Assembly: GCF_001885735.1 (NCBI RefSeq) | Contig: NZ_JXKG01000003.1 | Coordinates: forward strand, 124,750-188,749 | Direction: 5' to 3' | Source of the DNA: Enterococcus canintestini | GTDB lineage: Bacteria; Bacillota; Bacilli; Lactobacillales; Enterococcaceae | DNA: 64,000 nucleotides | In this document: positions 34,827 to 45,558 of the stretch, one piece after another | How the letters are laid out: the number at the start of each line of letters is the position of its first letter | How positions within the stretch are numbered: the stretch's first letter is position 1 | The notes under the pieces: model-generated | The model's input: only the letters and a program-made list of their open reading frames with translations | The model's database searches: none | What the model was told of the DNA's origin: nothing | Translations under genes and position numbers: made by a program

Positions 34827-35529
34827 CAAAACCTAAATAAGCGGCTGGCATTAACCATACGCCATCAATTCGCCGCGTAATTTGCGCTATCTCTTCTTCT
34901 TTAATTTGGCCACCGTTGCAAAATAACAATCGCAAACAAACATCTTCTTGCGGTTGAAAATCATAAAGTCCGATCAGAGAAAAACGCTCGGTCGAAAATA
35001 GAATTTCTTGCTTTTCCCATTGGCTAAATTGTTTTTTAAAATAATTCTCCTGACTACTGCCTCCCACTACTAGTATTTCAATATCCTTATCCTGTGCTTT
35101 GGTAACTGTGACCATATCCGATTGATAAGCTCTTTTTTCATCTAAAAAAATTAATTCTTCTAAAAGTAAATCATAAGCATCATAAGCGTTCATTTTTCCA
35201 AAGATTTTCATAGGAATATCTTTCACAATAGTTGGAAAATTCTTTAACAACTTTTGGATTGATTCCGTTAAAAATCGTACTTGCGGCGCTACAAAAACCA
35301 CATCAAATAATCGCCCAAAATCATCAACCGTATTTTGGGTAATCATACCGATACCCCCGTACACAAAGACTAGATCATAGGTATTGCCATATTCTCGCCG
35401 TTTTAAAAAAGCTGTTGTTGCATCGGTAAATACTGCACTCAAATTTCCTTGCTTGGCAATTTCTTTTACCATTTTTTGGCAAAACATACTGGAAGTACCG
35501 CCACCAGAACAGCCAACGTAAATAAACAT
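34816..35529 (-). CDS. PTS IIB-like protein (lactose/cellobiose type fold)
   Basis: The N-terminus MFIYVGCSGGGTSSMFCQKM (residues 1-20) has the Cys of the phosphorylated IIB loop, as in cellobiose/lactose EIIB. The first ~110 residues fit that fold (VFVYGGIG, VVFVAPQVRF). A second ~120-residue part is not recognised. No other PTS component is nearby, so it may be regulatory or a sensor. ATG 35529 is about seven bases after AGAGGTGG; GTG 35535 is too close. The stop occurs at an A7 run, beyond which coding sequence continues in the -1 frame, so this product is probably truncated or frameshifted. Confidence 0.75.
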   Translation of the reverse strand: MFIYVGCSGGGTSSMFCQKMVKEIAKQGNLSAVFTDATTAFLKRREYGNTYDLVFVYGGIGMITQNTVDDFGRLFDVVFVAPQVRFLTESIQKLLKNFPTIVKDIPMKIFGKMNAYDAYDLLLEELIFLDEKRAYQSDMVTVTKAQDKDIEILVVGGSSQENYFKKQFSQWEKQEILFSTERFSLIGLYDFQPQEDVCLRLLFCNGGQIKEEEIAQITRRIDGVWLMPAAYLGFEKN

Positions 35530-35671
35530 CTCCACTCCACCTCTTTGTCACGAATTCGTTACAAAGAGTATAGCATAATTTGCTTTCTTTCGGCTAAATG
35601 TTCTTTTTTTGCGTTAAAAAGGAGAAACTCTTTAAAATTTTTGAGACAGCCACAAACTAACTTTTAACCAA

Positions 35672-35702
35672 ATAAAAAGACCTCCTGTTTAAAACAGGAG
35701 GC
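35672..35702 (-). terminator. rpoBC operon terminator
   Basis: CCTCCTGTTT/AAACAGGAGG stem (35681-35690 and 35692-35701) followed on the minus strand by Ts, just past the rpoC stop. Confidence 0.85.
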
Positions 35703-35709
35703 CCTCAAA

Positions 35710-38700
35710 TTAGTCTTGGTTATTTAATGCATCTTCAGCAGCCATTTGTGCTTCGATGTCAGAAATACTGTAGACATTTTCAGAAGCCACAGTGACTTCT
35801 TTTGGTTCCATATTGCGGTAACGAGCCATACCAGTACCAGCAGGAATAATTTTCCCGATGATAACATTTTCTTTTAGACCTAGTAATGGATCACGTTTGC
35901 CACGAATAGCAGCGTCTGTTAACACCCGTGTTGTTTCTTGGAATGACGCAGCAGATAAGAAACTGTTTGTTTCTAATGATGCTTTGGTAATCCCTAGTAA
36001 CACTGGACGAGATGTTGCTGGTACGCCACCGGCAACCAATGTGTTGTAGTTTTGGTCTTTAAAGTCGGCAATATCTAATAATGTACCTGGTAAGATTTCG
36101 GTATCACCTGGGTCCATTACGCGAACTTTACGCAACATTTGACGAACCATAACTTCGATATGTTTATCGCCGATTTCTACCCCTTGCATACGGTAAACAC
36201 GTTGTACTTCACGTAACAAGTAGTTTTCAACAGATAAAACATCGCGAACTTGTAACAATTGTTTAGGATCGATTGAACCTTCAGTTAGAGGTGCACCACG
36301 ATGGATGTAATCTCCTTCTGCCACTTTCATACGGGCTGTATAAGGAACAGTATATGTCCGTGTGTCAGTCGTTCCTTTGATTGTAACTTCTTTACTGCGA
36401 GTTGCAGCATCTTCAGCGATTTCAATGACTTCACCAGTAACTTCAGTGATGACAGCTTGCCCTTTTGGATTACGGGCTTCAAAAATTTCTTGGACACGAG
36501 GAAGACCTTGAGTAATATCGTCTCCGGCAACCCCACCGGTATGGAATGTACGCATGGTTAACTGAGTACCTGGTTCACCGATTGATTGGGCAGCGATTGT
36601 ACCAACTGCTTCACCAACTTCAACTTCAGCACCAGTTGCCAAGTTACGGCCATAACAATGTTTACATACACCATGTTTAGTATTACATGTGAAGACAGAA
36701 CGAATTGAAACAGTTTCAATCCCGGCATCAACGATTTGACGTGCGATATCTTCTGTAATTAAATCATCAGAACCGATAATCATTTCGCCAGTTTCAGGAT
36801 TTACAACTGATTTACGTGTGTAACGTCCCACCAAGCGTTCTTCTAGTGATTCAATAATTTCGTTACCTTCGCGAATTGCGCTGATATCTAAACCACGGTC
36901 TGTACCACAATCTTCTTCACGAATGATAACGTCTTGGGCTACGTCAACTAAACGACGTGTAAGATAACCAGAATCGGCAGTCTTCAAGGCGGTATCGGTC
37001 ATCCCTTTACGGGCACCGTGAGTGGAGATGAACATTTCCAAGACCGATAATCCTTCACGGAAGTTTGAGATGATTGGCAATTCCATGATTCGTCCATTTG
37101 GCGCTGCCATCAATCCACGCATACCAGCAAGCTGTGTAAAGTTGGAGATGTTACCACGGGCACCAGAGTCACTCATCATGAAGATTGGGTTTTTAGCATC
37201 TAAGGATTCCATCAATTTTTGTTGAATTTCATCTTTAGCCGCATTCCAAACACCAATAACGCGTTCATAACGTTCATCATCTGTAATCAAACCACGACGG
37301 AATTGTTTGGTAATTGTTTCAACTTGTTTGTGGGCATTTTCAATGATGTCATGTTTTTCAGCTAATACCATGATATCGGCAATACCAACTGTAATACCAG
37401 CATGAGTTGAATGTTTGTAACCTAAGTCTTTCATGCGGTCTAACATTTTAGAAGTTTCCGTAACTTTGAAACGTTTGAAGACTTCCGCAATGATATTTCC
37501 TAAGTTTTTCTTCTTGAATGGTCCAACTAGTTCTTGTTCTTTAATGAAGGTTGGAATATCAGTTCCAGCTTCTACAAAGTATTTATCTGGCGTTTGGATT
37601 GTCAAGTTAAAATCAGTTGGTTCGTTTAGGTAAGGGAATTCTGGTGGCATAATCGAGTTAAAGATTACTTTACCAACTGTCGTTACCATCAAACGATTTT
37701 TTTGTTCTTCAGTGAATGGTTTGTCCCCTAGAGTTCTTGGGTTAACCGCAATTCGTGAATGTAAATGCACATAGCCATTACGCCATGCCGTTACAGCTTC
37801 ATCCATATCGCGGAAGATCATACCTTCGCCTTCACGTCCATCTTCTTCCATCGTCAAGTAGTAGTTCCCTAAGACCATATCTTGAGAAGGGGTTACAACT
37901 GGTTTACCATCTTTTGGATTCAAGATGTTTTGTGCCGCTAACATTAACATCCGCGCTTCTGCTTGCGCTTCATCATTTAACGGTACGTGAACAGCCATTT
38001 GGTCACCATCGAAATCGGCATTGTAGGCTTCACACACTAATGGGTGCAAACGAATAGCGCGGCCTTCAACTAAGACTGGTTCAAAAGCTTGGATACCTAA
38101 TCTGTGCAAAGTAGGTGCCCGGTTCAATAGAACTGGGTGTTCTTTGATTACGTCTTCTAAAACGTCCCAAACTTCTTCTTCCATCCGTTCGATTTTACGT
38201 TTGGCATTTTTGATATTTGAAGCAATTTCTCTTTGAACCAATTCTTTCATGACAAATGGTTTGAATAGTTCAATTGCCATTTCTTTTGGCAAACCACATT
38301 GATACATTTTCAAGAAAGGTCCAACGACGATAACAGAACGACCAGAGTAGTCAACACGTTTCCCTAATAAGTTTTGACGGAAACGACCTTGTTTCCCTTT
38401 CAACATATGAGAAAGTGATTTCAATGGGCGGTTACCAGGGCCTGTAACTGGACGGCCACGACGACCATTATCGATTAATGCATCAACAGCTTCTTGTAAC
38501 ATCCGTTTTTCGTTTTGCACGATAATAGAAGGTGCATTTAAATCTAATAAACGTTTTAAGCGGTTGTTACGGTTAATTACACGACGGTACAAGTCATTTA
38601 AGTCACTCGTTGCAAAACGGCCACCTTCTAATTGCACCATTGGGCGTAAATCTGGTGGGATAACAGGAATAACGTCCATTACCATCCAACTTGGTTTATT

Positions 38701-39360
38701 ACCAGATTTGCGGAAAGCTTCTAAGATGTCTAAACGGCGGATTGCCCGTGTCCGTTTTTGACCAGAAGCAGTTTTTAATTCTTCTTTTAATTCAGCTGCT
38801 TCGCCATCTAAATCAACGCTGTCTAACAATTGTTTAATTGCTTCAGCACCCATAGCGGCAGTGAACGTTTGACCGTATTGATCCCGTTTTTCACGGTATT
38901 CTCTTTCAGTCAATAATTGTTTTTTCTCTAATGAAGTATCGCCTGGATCAATTACGACATAAGAAGCGAAGTAAATAACTTCTTCTAATGCCCGTGGACT
39001 CATGTCTAAAACTAAGCCCATCCGTGATGGGATACCTTTGAAATACCAAATATGTGAAACCGGAGCAGCTAATTCAATATGACCCATACGTTCACGACGT
39101 ACTTTTGAGCGGGTTACTTCCACGCCACAACGGTCACAGACGATGCCTTTGTAACGGATCCGTTTGTATTTACCACAAGCACATTCCCAGTCTTTAGTAG
39201 GACCGAAGATGCGTTCGTCAAACAAACCTTCCCGTTCCGGTTTTAGCGTGCGGTAGTTGATGGTCTCAGGTTTTTTTACTTCCCCGTATGACCAGCTTCT
39301 GATTTTCTCAGGAGATGCCAGACCTATTTGCATGCTTTCGAATTTATTTACATCGATCAA
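35710..39360 (-). CDS. rpoC: RNA polymerase beta' subunit
   Basis: 1216 residues. The N-terminal zinc-binding [20 protein letters not shown], the catalytic Mg2+ loop [14 protein letters not shown] (about residue 450) and the second zinc site [13 protein letters not shown] are all present. The start is TTG 39360 ([13 protein letters not shown]), nine bases after GGAGG. The frame continues upstream to ATG 39381, which is itself overlapped by the Shine-Dalgarno site and is rejected. It is cotranscribed with rpoB, about 120 bp upstream. Confidence 0.97.
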   Translation of the reverse strand: MIDVNKFESMQIGLASPEKIRSWSYGEVKKPETINYRTLKPEREGLFDERIFGPTKDWECACGKYKRIRYKGIVCDRCGVEVTRSKVRRERMGHIELAAPVSHIWYFKGIPSRMGLVLDMSPRALEEVIYFASYVVIDPGDTSLEKKQLLTEREYREKRDQYGQTFTAAMGAEAIKQLLDSVDLDGEAAELKEELKTASGQKRTRAIRRLDILEAFRKSGNKPSWMVMDVIPVIPPDLRPMVQLEGGRFATSDLNDLYRRVINRNNRLKRLLDLNAPSIIVQNEKRMLQEAVDALIDNGRRGRPVTGPGNRPLKSLSHMLKGKQGRFRQNLLGKRVDYSGRSVIVVGPFLKMYQCGLPKEMAIELFKPFVMKELVQREIASNIKNAKRKIERMEEEVWDVLEDVIKEHPVLLNRAPTLHRLGIQAFEPVLVEGRAIRLHPLVCEAYNADFDGDQMAVHVPLNDEAQAEARMLMLAAQNILNPKDGKPVVTPSQDMVLGNYYLTMEEDGREGEGMIFRDMDEAVTAWRNGYVHLHSRIAVNPRTLGDKPFTEEQKNRLMVTTVGKVIFNSIMPPEFPYLNEPTDFNLTIQTPDKYFVEAGTDIPTFIKEQELVGPFKKKNLGNIIAEVFKRFKVTETSKMLDRMKDLGYKHSTHAGITVGIADIMVLAEKHDIIENAHKQVETITKQFRRGLITDDERYERVIGVWNAAKDEIQQKLMESLDAKNPIFMMSDSGARGNISNFTQLAGMRGLMAAPNGRIMELPIISNFREGLSVLEMFISTHGARKGMTDTALKTADSGYLTRRLVDVAQDVIIREEDCGTDRGLDISAIREGNEIIESLEERLVGRYTRKSVVNPETGEMIIGSDDLITEDIARQIVDAGIETVSIRSVFTCNTKHGVCKHCYGRNLATGAEVEVGEAVGTIAAQSIGEPGTQLTMRTFHTGGVAGDDITQGLPRVQEIFEARNPKGQAVITEVTGEVIEIAEDAATRSKEVTIKGTTDTRTYTVPYTARMKVAEGDYIHRGAPLTEGSIDPKQLLQVRDVLSVENYLLREVQRVYRMQGVEIGDKHIEVMVRQMLRKVRVMDPGDTEILPGTLLDIADFKDQNYNTLVAGGVPATSRPVLLGITKASLETNSFLSAASFQETTRVLTDAAIRGKRDPLLGLKENVIIGKIIPAGTGMARYRNMEPKEVTVASENVYSISDIEAQMAAEDALNNQD

Positions 39361-39481
39361 AAGGGGTTCCCTCCATTTCATTTCTAGCGGGTTGCAACTG
39401 AATATAAACGTAAGCTTTTAAGGGAGTTTTGACACTTAGACGTTTGGTACGAAAAAGTGTCAAAGTCTCCGTTAAATGAAA

Positions 39482-42400
39482 CTATTCAACGTCTTCGGCA
39501 GTTTCGATTTCTTGATTCAAATCTTCTTCTGCAGTTTTTTCTTCAGCGGCAGCTGCCTGTTCAACTTCTTTAGCAGATTGTTGTTCGGCGAATTTCGTCA
39601 AAGCATCTACTGTAATTAAATCATCATCGTCGTCATCCATATCACGAAGTTCAATTTCTTCGTCTTCAATATCAAGGACGCGCATATCTAAACCTAATGA
39701 TTGTAATTCTTTCACTAATACGCGGAAGGATTCTGGTACACCAGGTTTTGGAATTGGTTCACCTTTAACGATTGCTTCGTAAGTTTTCACACGACCCACA
39801 ACGTCATCTGATTTATACGTTAAGATTTCTTGTAAGGTATATGCTGCACCGTAAGCTTCCAGTGCCCAAACCTCCATTTCCCCGAAACGTTGTCCACCAA
39901 ACTGCGCTTTACCACCCAATGGTTGTTGGGTAACAAGTGAGTATGGTCCAATTGAACGGGCATGCAATTTATCGTCAACCATGTGGGCTAGTTTAATCAT
40001 GTACATAACCCCAACGGAGATACGACCATCAAATGGTTCACCAGTACGGCCATCGTAAAGGACAGTTTTGGCATCACTTGCCATTCCTGCTTCTTTAACA
40101 GTTGCCCAAACATCTTCATCGTTGGCACCATCAAATACTGGTGTTGCAACGTGAATACCTAATTGACGTGCAGCCATCCCTAAGTGTAATTCCAATACTT
40201 GTCCGATGTTCATCCGTGATGGCACCCCTAAAGGATTCAACATGATGTCAACCGGTGTGCCGTCTGGAAGATATGGCATATCTTCTTCTGGCATAATTCG
40301 AGATACAACCCCTTTATTACCGTGACGACCGGCCATTTTATCCCCTTCATGGATTTTACGTTTTTGCACGATATAAACGCGCACTAACATATTAACCCCT
40401 GGTGATAATTCATCGCCTGCTTCACGGGTAAAGATCTTCACGTCGTGGACAATACCGCCACCGCCATGAGGAACTCGTAGAGAAGTATCGCGAACTTCGC
40501 GAGCTTTTTCACCGAAGATTGCGTGTAATAAACGTTCTTCAGCTGATAATTCTGTCACACCTTTTGGCGTAACTTTACCAACTAATAAGTCACCGTCTTT
40601 AACTTCAGCACCAATGCGGATAATCCCCATTTCGTCTAAGTTCTTCAACGCGTCTTCCCCTACGTTTGGAATTTCGCGGGTAATTTCTTCAGGCCCTAAT
40701 TTTGTATCACGAGCTTCTGATTCATATTCTTCAATATGGATAGAAGTATAAACATCATCTTTCACCAAACGACGGCTCATGATGATGGCATCTTCATAGT
40801 TGTAACCTTCCCAAGTCATGAAGGCAACTAAGACGTTTTGACCTAGCGCCATTTCGCCATTTTCCATTGAAGGTCCGTCTGCTAAGATATCGCCTTTTTC
40901 AACTTCTTCCCCTAGTTTAACTAGCGGACGTTGGTTGTAGCTGGTACCTGAGTTTGAACGACGGAATTTTGTTACAGCGTAAACATCTAATGCACCGTCT
41001 TCACGACGAACACGAATTTCAGATGCATCACAAAATTCAACAACACCTGGGTTTTTACATAATAAAGCAGCACCTGAGTCATGAGCTGATTTATATTCCA
41101 TCCCAGTCCCAACCCATGGTGATTTAGGATTAATCAGCGGTACAGCTTGACGCTGCATGTTGGCACCCATCAAGGCACGGTTGGAGTCATCGTTTTCTAA
41201 GAAAGGAATACACGCAGTCGCAACAGCAACTACTTGTTTTGGTGATACGTCCATGTAATCAACTTTGTCGATTGTTACTTCTAAGTTTTCAGAAGTCGCA
41301 CGGGCCATAACCAATTCTTCTTTAAACGTACCATCTTCATTTAATGGGCTATTTGCTTGGGCAACAACGTAATGGTCTTCAATATCGGCTGTTAAATAGT
41401 CGATTTGATCAGTTACGCGACCTGTCGCACGGTCAACCCGACGATATGGTGTTTCAATAAAGCCATATTTATTTACTTTAGCGTAAGATGCCAAGCTATT
41501 GATCAACCCGATGTTTGGACCTTCAGGCGTTTCAATTGGACACATACGACCATAGTGAGAATAGTGAACGTCTCGCACTTCATAACCGGCACGATCTCGG
41601 GTCAAACCACCAGGCCCTAAGGCTGATAGACGACGTTTATGCGTTAACTCACCTAATGGGTTTGTTTGGTCCATGAACTGTGACAACTGAGAAGAACCAA
41701 AGAATTCTTTGATACTTGCTACAACTGGACGAATATTAATTAATTGTTGTGGTGTTAATGTTTCGGTATCTTGAATTGACATCCGTTCACGTACCACACG
41801 TTCCATCCGGGCTAAACCAATCCGGAATTGGTTTTGTAACAATTCACCAACTGAACGAATACGACGGTTACCTAAGTGGTCGATATCATCCACATTGCCG
41901 ATACCTTCCATTAAGTTAAAGAAGTAACTCATCGAAGCGATAATATCAGCCGGACGAACTGTTTTCACAGTCGCATCAGGATAGCCATTACCAATCACAT
42001 TTACTTCCCGTTCTGGATCTTTTGGAGAAAAGACTTTAATCACTTGTACGGTCATTGGTTCTGTCACAACACCATCTTCTGAAGGATAGTAAGTTACAGC
42101 ATTCAAGCCGTTTTCTAAGAACGGTGCTAATTTGTCCATTTCTTGGTGAGACAAAACAGTCCCTTTTTCAACGATGATTTCGCCTGTTTCAGGGTCAACC
42201 AATGTTTCTGCTAGGGTTAAGTTCAATAGACGTGTTTTAAGGTCTAATTTTTTGTTTACTTTGTAACGACCAACGTTGGCAAGGTCGTAACGTTTTGGAT
42301 CAAAGAAGCGGGCATTTAAAAGGTTACGAGAACTGTCGGCTGTTTTTGGTTCGCCTGGACGTAGTCGTTCGTAAATATCTTTTAAGCCTTCTTCAGTACG

Positions 42401-43096
42401 AGAATCACTTGCATTTTTGTGTAAGTCTTTTTCAATTGTGTTGCGTAATGACAAGCTTTCGCCAAAAATTTCCAGAATAGTATCATCTGAGCCAAAACCT
42501 AAAGCACGGACTAAAACTGTTAATGGAATTTTGCGTGTGCGGTCAATCCGAACATAAGAAATGTCTTTAGCATCTGTTTCCATTTCCAACCATGCACCAC
42601 GGTTAGGAATAACAGTTGAGCCAAAACCTTCTTTACCATTTTTATCTACTTTACCGTGGAAATAAACACCTGGTGAACGTACCAACTGAGATACGATAAC
42701 CCGTTCAGCACCATTGATGATAAAAGTTCCTTGTTCAGTCATTAATGGGAAATCACCAAAGAAAACTTCTTGTGATTTGATTTCGCCTGTTTCACGGTTA
42801 GTCAAACGTAATGTAACGTGTAGTGGCGCAGAGTAGTTTGCATCATGCGCACGAGCTTCTTCAACTGTGTATTTTGGTTCCTTTAAGTCGTAATCAACAA
42901 ATTCCAGTGACAAATTACCGTTAAAGTCATCAATTGGTAAGATGTCTTCAAACATCTCACGCAAACCTTCATCTAAAAACCATTGGTAAGAGTCGGTTTG
43001 AATTTCAATCAAATTCGGTAATTCCAATACTTCACTGATTCTAGCGTAACTTCTACGTTCGCGATGTTTCCCGTATTTTACTACGTGTCCAGCCAA
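39482..43096 (-). CDS. rpoB: RNA polymerase beta subunit
   Basis: 1204 residues. It contains [20 protein letters not shown] and [10 protein letters not shown] (rifampicin-binding cluster I, with no known resistance change visible), the [13 protein letters not shown] block and the [20 protein letters not shown] catalytic segment. The C-terminus is strongly acidic ([18 protein letters not shown]), as in enterococci. TTG 43096 gives [19 protein letters not shown] eight bases after GAGGGG; the GTG at 43105 overlaps the ribosome binding site. It has its own promoter and an attenuator-like leader. Confidence 0.97.
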   Translation of the reverse strand: MAGHVVKYGKHRERRSYARISEVLELPNLIEIQTDSYQWFLDEGLREMFEDILPIDDFNGNLSLEFVDYDLKEPKYTVEEARAHDANYSAPLHVTLRLTNRETGEIKSQEVFFGDFPLMTEQGTFIINGAERVIVSQLVRSPGVYFHGKVDKNGKEGFGSTVIPNRGAWLEMETDAKDISYVRIDRTRKIPLTVLVRALGFGSDDTILEIFGESLSLRNTIEKDLHKNASDSRTEEGLKDIYERLRPGEPKTADSSRNLLNARFFDPKRYDLANVGRYKVNKKLDLKTRLLNLTLAETLVDPETGEIIVEKGTVLSHQEMDKLAPFLENGLNAVTYYPSEDGVVTEPMTVQVIKVFSPKDPEREVNVIGNGYPDATVKTVRPADIIASMSYFFNLMEGIGNVDDIDHLGNRRIRSVGELLQNQFRIGLARMERVVRERMSIQDTETLTPQQLINIRPVVASIKEFFGSSQLSQFMDQTNPLGELTHKRRLSALGPGGLTRDRAGYEVRDVHYSHYGRMCPIETPEGPNIGLINSLASYAKVNKYGFIETPYRRVDRATGRVTDQIDYLTADIEDHYVVAQANSPLNEDGTFKEELVMARATSENLEVTIDKVDYMDVSPKQVVAVATACIPFLENDDSNRALMGANMQRQAVPLINPKSPWVGTGMEYKSAHDSGAALLCKNPGVVEFCDASEIRVRREDGALDVYAVTKFRRSNSGTSYNQRPLVKLGEEVEKGDILADGPSMENGEMALGQNVLVAFMTWEGYNYEDAIIMSRRLVKDDVYTSIHIEEYESEARDTKLGPEEITREIPNVGEDALKNLDEMGIIRIGAEVKDGDLLVGKVTPKGVTELSAEERLLHAIFGEKAREVRDTSLRVPHGGGGIVHDVKIFTREAGDELSPGVNMLVRVYIVQKRKIHEGDKMAGRHGNKGVVSRIMPEEDMPYLPDGTPVDIMLNPLGVPSRMNIGQVLELHLGMAARQLGIHVATPVFDGANDEDVWATVKEAGMASDAKTVLYDGRTGEPFDGRISVGVMYMIKLAHMVDDKLHARSIGPYSLVTQQPLGGKAQFGGQRFGEMEVWALEAYGAAYTLQEILTYKSDDVVGRVKTYEAIVKGEPIPKPGVPESFRVLVKELQSLGLDMRVLDIEDEEIELRDMDDDDDDLITVDALTKFAEQQSAKEVEQAAAAEEKTAEEDLNQEIETAEDVE

Positions 43097-43208
43097 GCTC
43101 TTCACCCCTCAAAAATTTCTTTCAAAAAGGCTATCCAACTTTCGTTACAAAAAGATTACAAATATTAAACTTTCGTAACAAAAAGCATTTTTTGCGGCTT
43201 TTGGGCAT

Positions 43209-43255
43209 AAAAAAAACCAAAAGATAGAACGTTCAAATTGACCTTTCTACTTTTG
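43209..43255 (-). terminator. Attenuator-like hairpin in the rpoBC leader
   Basis: On the minus strand CAAAAGTAGAA (43245-43255) pairs with TTCTATCTTTTG (43218-43229) and is followed by eight Ts (43209-43216). It lies about 110 bp upstream of rpoB and about 75 bp after the promoter. No other minus-strand gene ends here, so it must act on the rpoBC transcript. Confidence 0.7.
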
Positions 43256-43333
43256 TTTTCCTATGGCAAAGCCGAAACGGACAATAGATCGTTCCTGCTT
43301 CCTTCTTTTCATCAGATAGTTTTTGCTCTGTCG

Positions 43334-43362
43334 ATTATACAGACGAAATGTTGTTTTGTCAA
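43334..43362 (-). promoter_or_regulatory. Consensus promoter of rpoB-rpoC
   Basis: Minus-strand TTGACA (43357-43362) and TATAAT (43334-43339) are exactly 17 bp apart: a perfect sigma-A promoter. Confidence 0.9.
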
Positions 43363-43712
43363 TGGCTCTAAGCAAATCCAGCCGTTTTCCTTAATACTTT
43401 GTTAATAAAAAAGTTTTATCACATCTCACCTTGATAATTTGCGTCGAATATATCAAATTTTTCCTGTTTTTTAGTTAGTCGTCTTCATTTTCAGTAAGTG
43501 TTAAAAAGGTTGGAACTTTTTTAGTGAGAATACTCTTACTTATTTCTATTATTTCTAATTTAAAAAAGCTACATTTCCCATAAAAATGCAACCGTTTTAA
43601 ACAAATTGCAATTCTTGTTCAATAATTAACAATTTTTTCGTGACATTTCATAAAAAATATTGTTCAATAGGGGTACTTTTATATTTGAATATTTTATTTG
43701 GAGTGTTTTTTT
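43363..43712. other. Divergent intergenic region between rpoB and the birA operon
   Basis: AT-rich, no gene. It must include the promoter for the small membrane protein and birA on the plus strand, but no consensus pair stands out. Confidence 0.4.
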
Positions 43713-43967
43713 ATGGAACGTATTAGCGGTCTTTTATTTTGGATTCCTGTTGCACTTTTTTTGATAATATCTGCCTTCTTTATTAAGTGGGATCGTCATA
43801 AAGCCATCTTAGCTTTTTTACTCGTACTGTTATTATTTTTCTTTCGCCAAGTACTACATCACCGTCATTTTGAATCGCCGACATTACTAGTAATTCGCAT
43901 TGGCTGTCTTTTTGTTTCTTTTTTGGCGTTAATCCTTTATCTTTTATATGACCATAAAAATCGATAG
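43713..43967 (+). CDS. Small membrane protein (84 aa)
   Basis: Begins MERISGLLFWIPVALFLIIS and contains three hydrophobic segments separated by basic turns (KWDRHKA, RQVLHHRHF), so it is an integral membrane protein. ATG 43713 follows GGAG; the in-frame ATG at 43698 overlaps that site. It ends 11 bp before birA and is probably cotranscribed with it. The family is not recognised and no function is proposed. Confidence 0.65.
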   Translation: MERISGLLFWIPVALFLIISAFFIKWDRHKAILAFLLVLLLFFFRQVLHHRHFESPTLLVIRIGCLFVSFLALILYLLYDHKNR

Positions 43968-43978
43968 GAGGTTTTTTA

Positions 43979-44938
43979 GTGACCACAAAAGATCAAGTTC
44001 TTCAACTTTTAAAACAAAGTCACGACACCTTATCAGGTGAAAAAATTGCCCAACATCTAGCAATTTCACGAACTGCCGTCTGGAAAGCCATCAAAGAGTT
44101 AGAAAAAAACGGCTATGTCTTTGAACACGCAAAAACAGGCTATCGCTACTTACCCCAAGATCACTTGGATGAAGAAAAGATTGCCCAAGGCCTGACGAAT
44201 TTGACTGTCGTAACCAAAGCAACATCTGAATCTACTATGAAAGATGCGAAATTAGCACAAGTTAGTGGTGTTAAAGCACCTTTTCTGATTGTAGCGGATA
44301 TGCAAACGGCCGCACATGGTCGTTTTAACCGTCCTTTTTTTGCCCAAAAAGGGGAAGGTATTTATATGAGTTTATTGCTAAACCCCAATCAATCATTTGC
44401 AGAACTGCCCCAGTATACTGTTTTAGCAGCCGTCGCAGTTTGTCAGGCAATTGAAAAATTGACAAATTATCAACCTGAAATCAAATGGGTCAACGATATT
44501 TATTTAGAGGGTCGCAAAATTTGTGGCATCCTATCAGAAGCACAAAGCGATTTTGAGTCTGGGGTGATTTCGCATGTCATCATTGGTATGGGCTTAAATT
44601 TTGCCATTGCGCAAAAAGATTTTCCAGCTGACTTACAAGCAAAAGCGACTTCCCTTTTTGCAGATGGCAATGCTTCTTTTGAACGAAATGTCCTCATTCA
44701 TGAAATTTGGCACCAATTCTTTACTCTCCTGGCCGCTTTACCCAATCAAGACTTTTTAACGGAGTATCGTAAGCGTTCCTTTGTTTTAGGAAAAACGGTT
44801 AGCTTTAGCCAAAATGGCCAAACCTACAGCGGCGTAGCACAAGATATTACCGACGAAGGGCAATTGGTAGTGGAAACACCGCAACAAACTTTTACTTTAA
44901 ATTCCGGTGAAATCAGCCTGAGCAAAATTGATCGATAG
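43979..44938 (+). CDS. birA: Biotin operon repressor / biotin-protein ligase
   Basis: 319 residues. An N-terminal helix-turn-helix (DTLSGEKIAQHLAISRTAVWKAI, about 16-38) is followed by the ligase domain with AAHGRFNRPFFAQKGEGIYM (biotinyl-AMP loop, a lactic-acid-bacterial variant of GRGRxGR) and EIKWVNDIYLEGRKICGIL. The small C-terminal domain is present. It activates biotin and attaches it to carboxylases such as acetyl-CoA carboxylase, and the HTH implies repression of biotin genes. Start is GTG 43979 behind AGGAGG. Its stop codon abuts the first unit of the tandem repeat array. Confidence 0.94.
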   Translation: MTTKDQVLQLLKQSHDTLSGEKIAQHLAISRTAVWKAIKELEKNGYVFEHAKTGYRYLPQDHLDEEKIAQGLTNLTVVTKATSESTMKDAKLAQVSGVKAPFLIVADMQTAAHGRFNRPFFAQKGEGIYMSLLLNPNQSFAELPQYTVLAAVAVCQAIEKLTNYQPEIKWVNDIYLEGRKICGILSEAQSDFESGVISHVIIGMGLNFAIAQKDFPADLQAKATSLFADGNASFERNVLIHEIWHQFFTLLAALPNQDFLTEYRKRSFVLGKTVSFSQNGQTYSGVAQDITDEGQLVVETPQQTFTLNSGEISLSKIDR

Positions 44939-45478
44939 AAAAGCTGAACAAATGCGTTTAACTCTTTAGCATTAAGGCGGAATGATATGAAATTGCTCCT
45001 CAAATTTCTTAGCATTTCGACTTAATGTCGCCAAGAGTTCATTTGTGAAGCTAGACACCTAGAAAAGCATAATAAACATGGTTAGCTCTCAAGTAATAAG
45101 CCAAAATCTTGATAAATTGTTTCTCAAATTTCGCAAGATTTTGGCTTATTACCGTAGAGAGCTTGTTTATTATGCTGGATCAAAGAAAAGCAAAAGGAAG
45201 CGATTAGCTCTTTGGAAAAATCTCAAAAATTCGTTTGCTGGTGCTCTTGACCAGAAACTAACTTTTGAATTTTTCCCGAAGAGTTGCTTCCTGTGCTGGA
45301 TCAAAGAAAAGCTAAATGAACTCGCACAGCTCGCTAGCAATAAGATAGAATTTTAATAAATTACTTTCCAAATTTCTTCAAATTTTAGCTTATTGTCGCA
45401 GCGAGTTAGTTCATTTTGCTAGACACTGAGAAAAGCTGAACAAATGCGTTTGACTCTTTAGCATTAAAGAAGAAATAA
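44937..45478. repeat. Tandem array of ~123-bp palindromic repeats
   Basis: Units start with AGAAAAGC at 44937, 45061, 45184, 45305 and 45429 (spacing 124, 123, 121, 124). The last is truncated at about 50 bp. Each full unit folds into a long hairpin with three stem blocks. The second unit pairs 12, 7 and 17 bp. Pairs change together between units: AGCTCTC/GAGAGCT, AACTCTT/AAGAGTT and AGCTCGC/GCGAGTT. Related single copies lie at about 46610-46740 and 57518-57635. No reading frame is supported here. Confidence 0.85.
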
Positions 45479-45502
45479 TCAGTAAAAATCAATCATGTAA
45501 TT

Positions 45503-45540
45503 AAAAAAGACTACGACAAAAGTTGTCGCAGTCTTTTTTT
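45503..45540 (-). terminator. Terminator of the prenyltransferase gene
   Basis: GACTACGACAA/TTGTCGCAGTC (45509-45519 and 45523-45533) flanked by A and T runs; it can stop transcription from both sides. Confidence 0.85.
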
Positions 45541-45558
45541 ATTAATAAATCGTATTTT

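Noticed and set aside
36301..42480. Several plus-strand open frames inside rpoB and rpoC
   Set aside because: They are antisense shadows of strongly conserved genes, without ribosome binding sites or recognisable products.
45078..45356. 92-aa plus-strand open frame in the repeat array
   Set aside because: It lies wholly within palindromic repeats; its composition follows the hairpin sequence and it has no family or ribosome binding site.
44937..45478. CRISPR array
   Set aside because: The repeats are ~123 bp, contiguous, have no unique spacers, and no cas gene is near.
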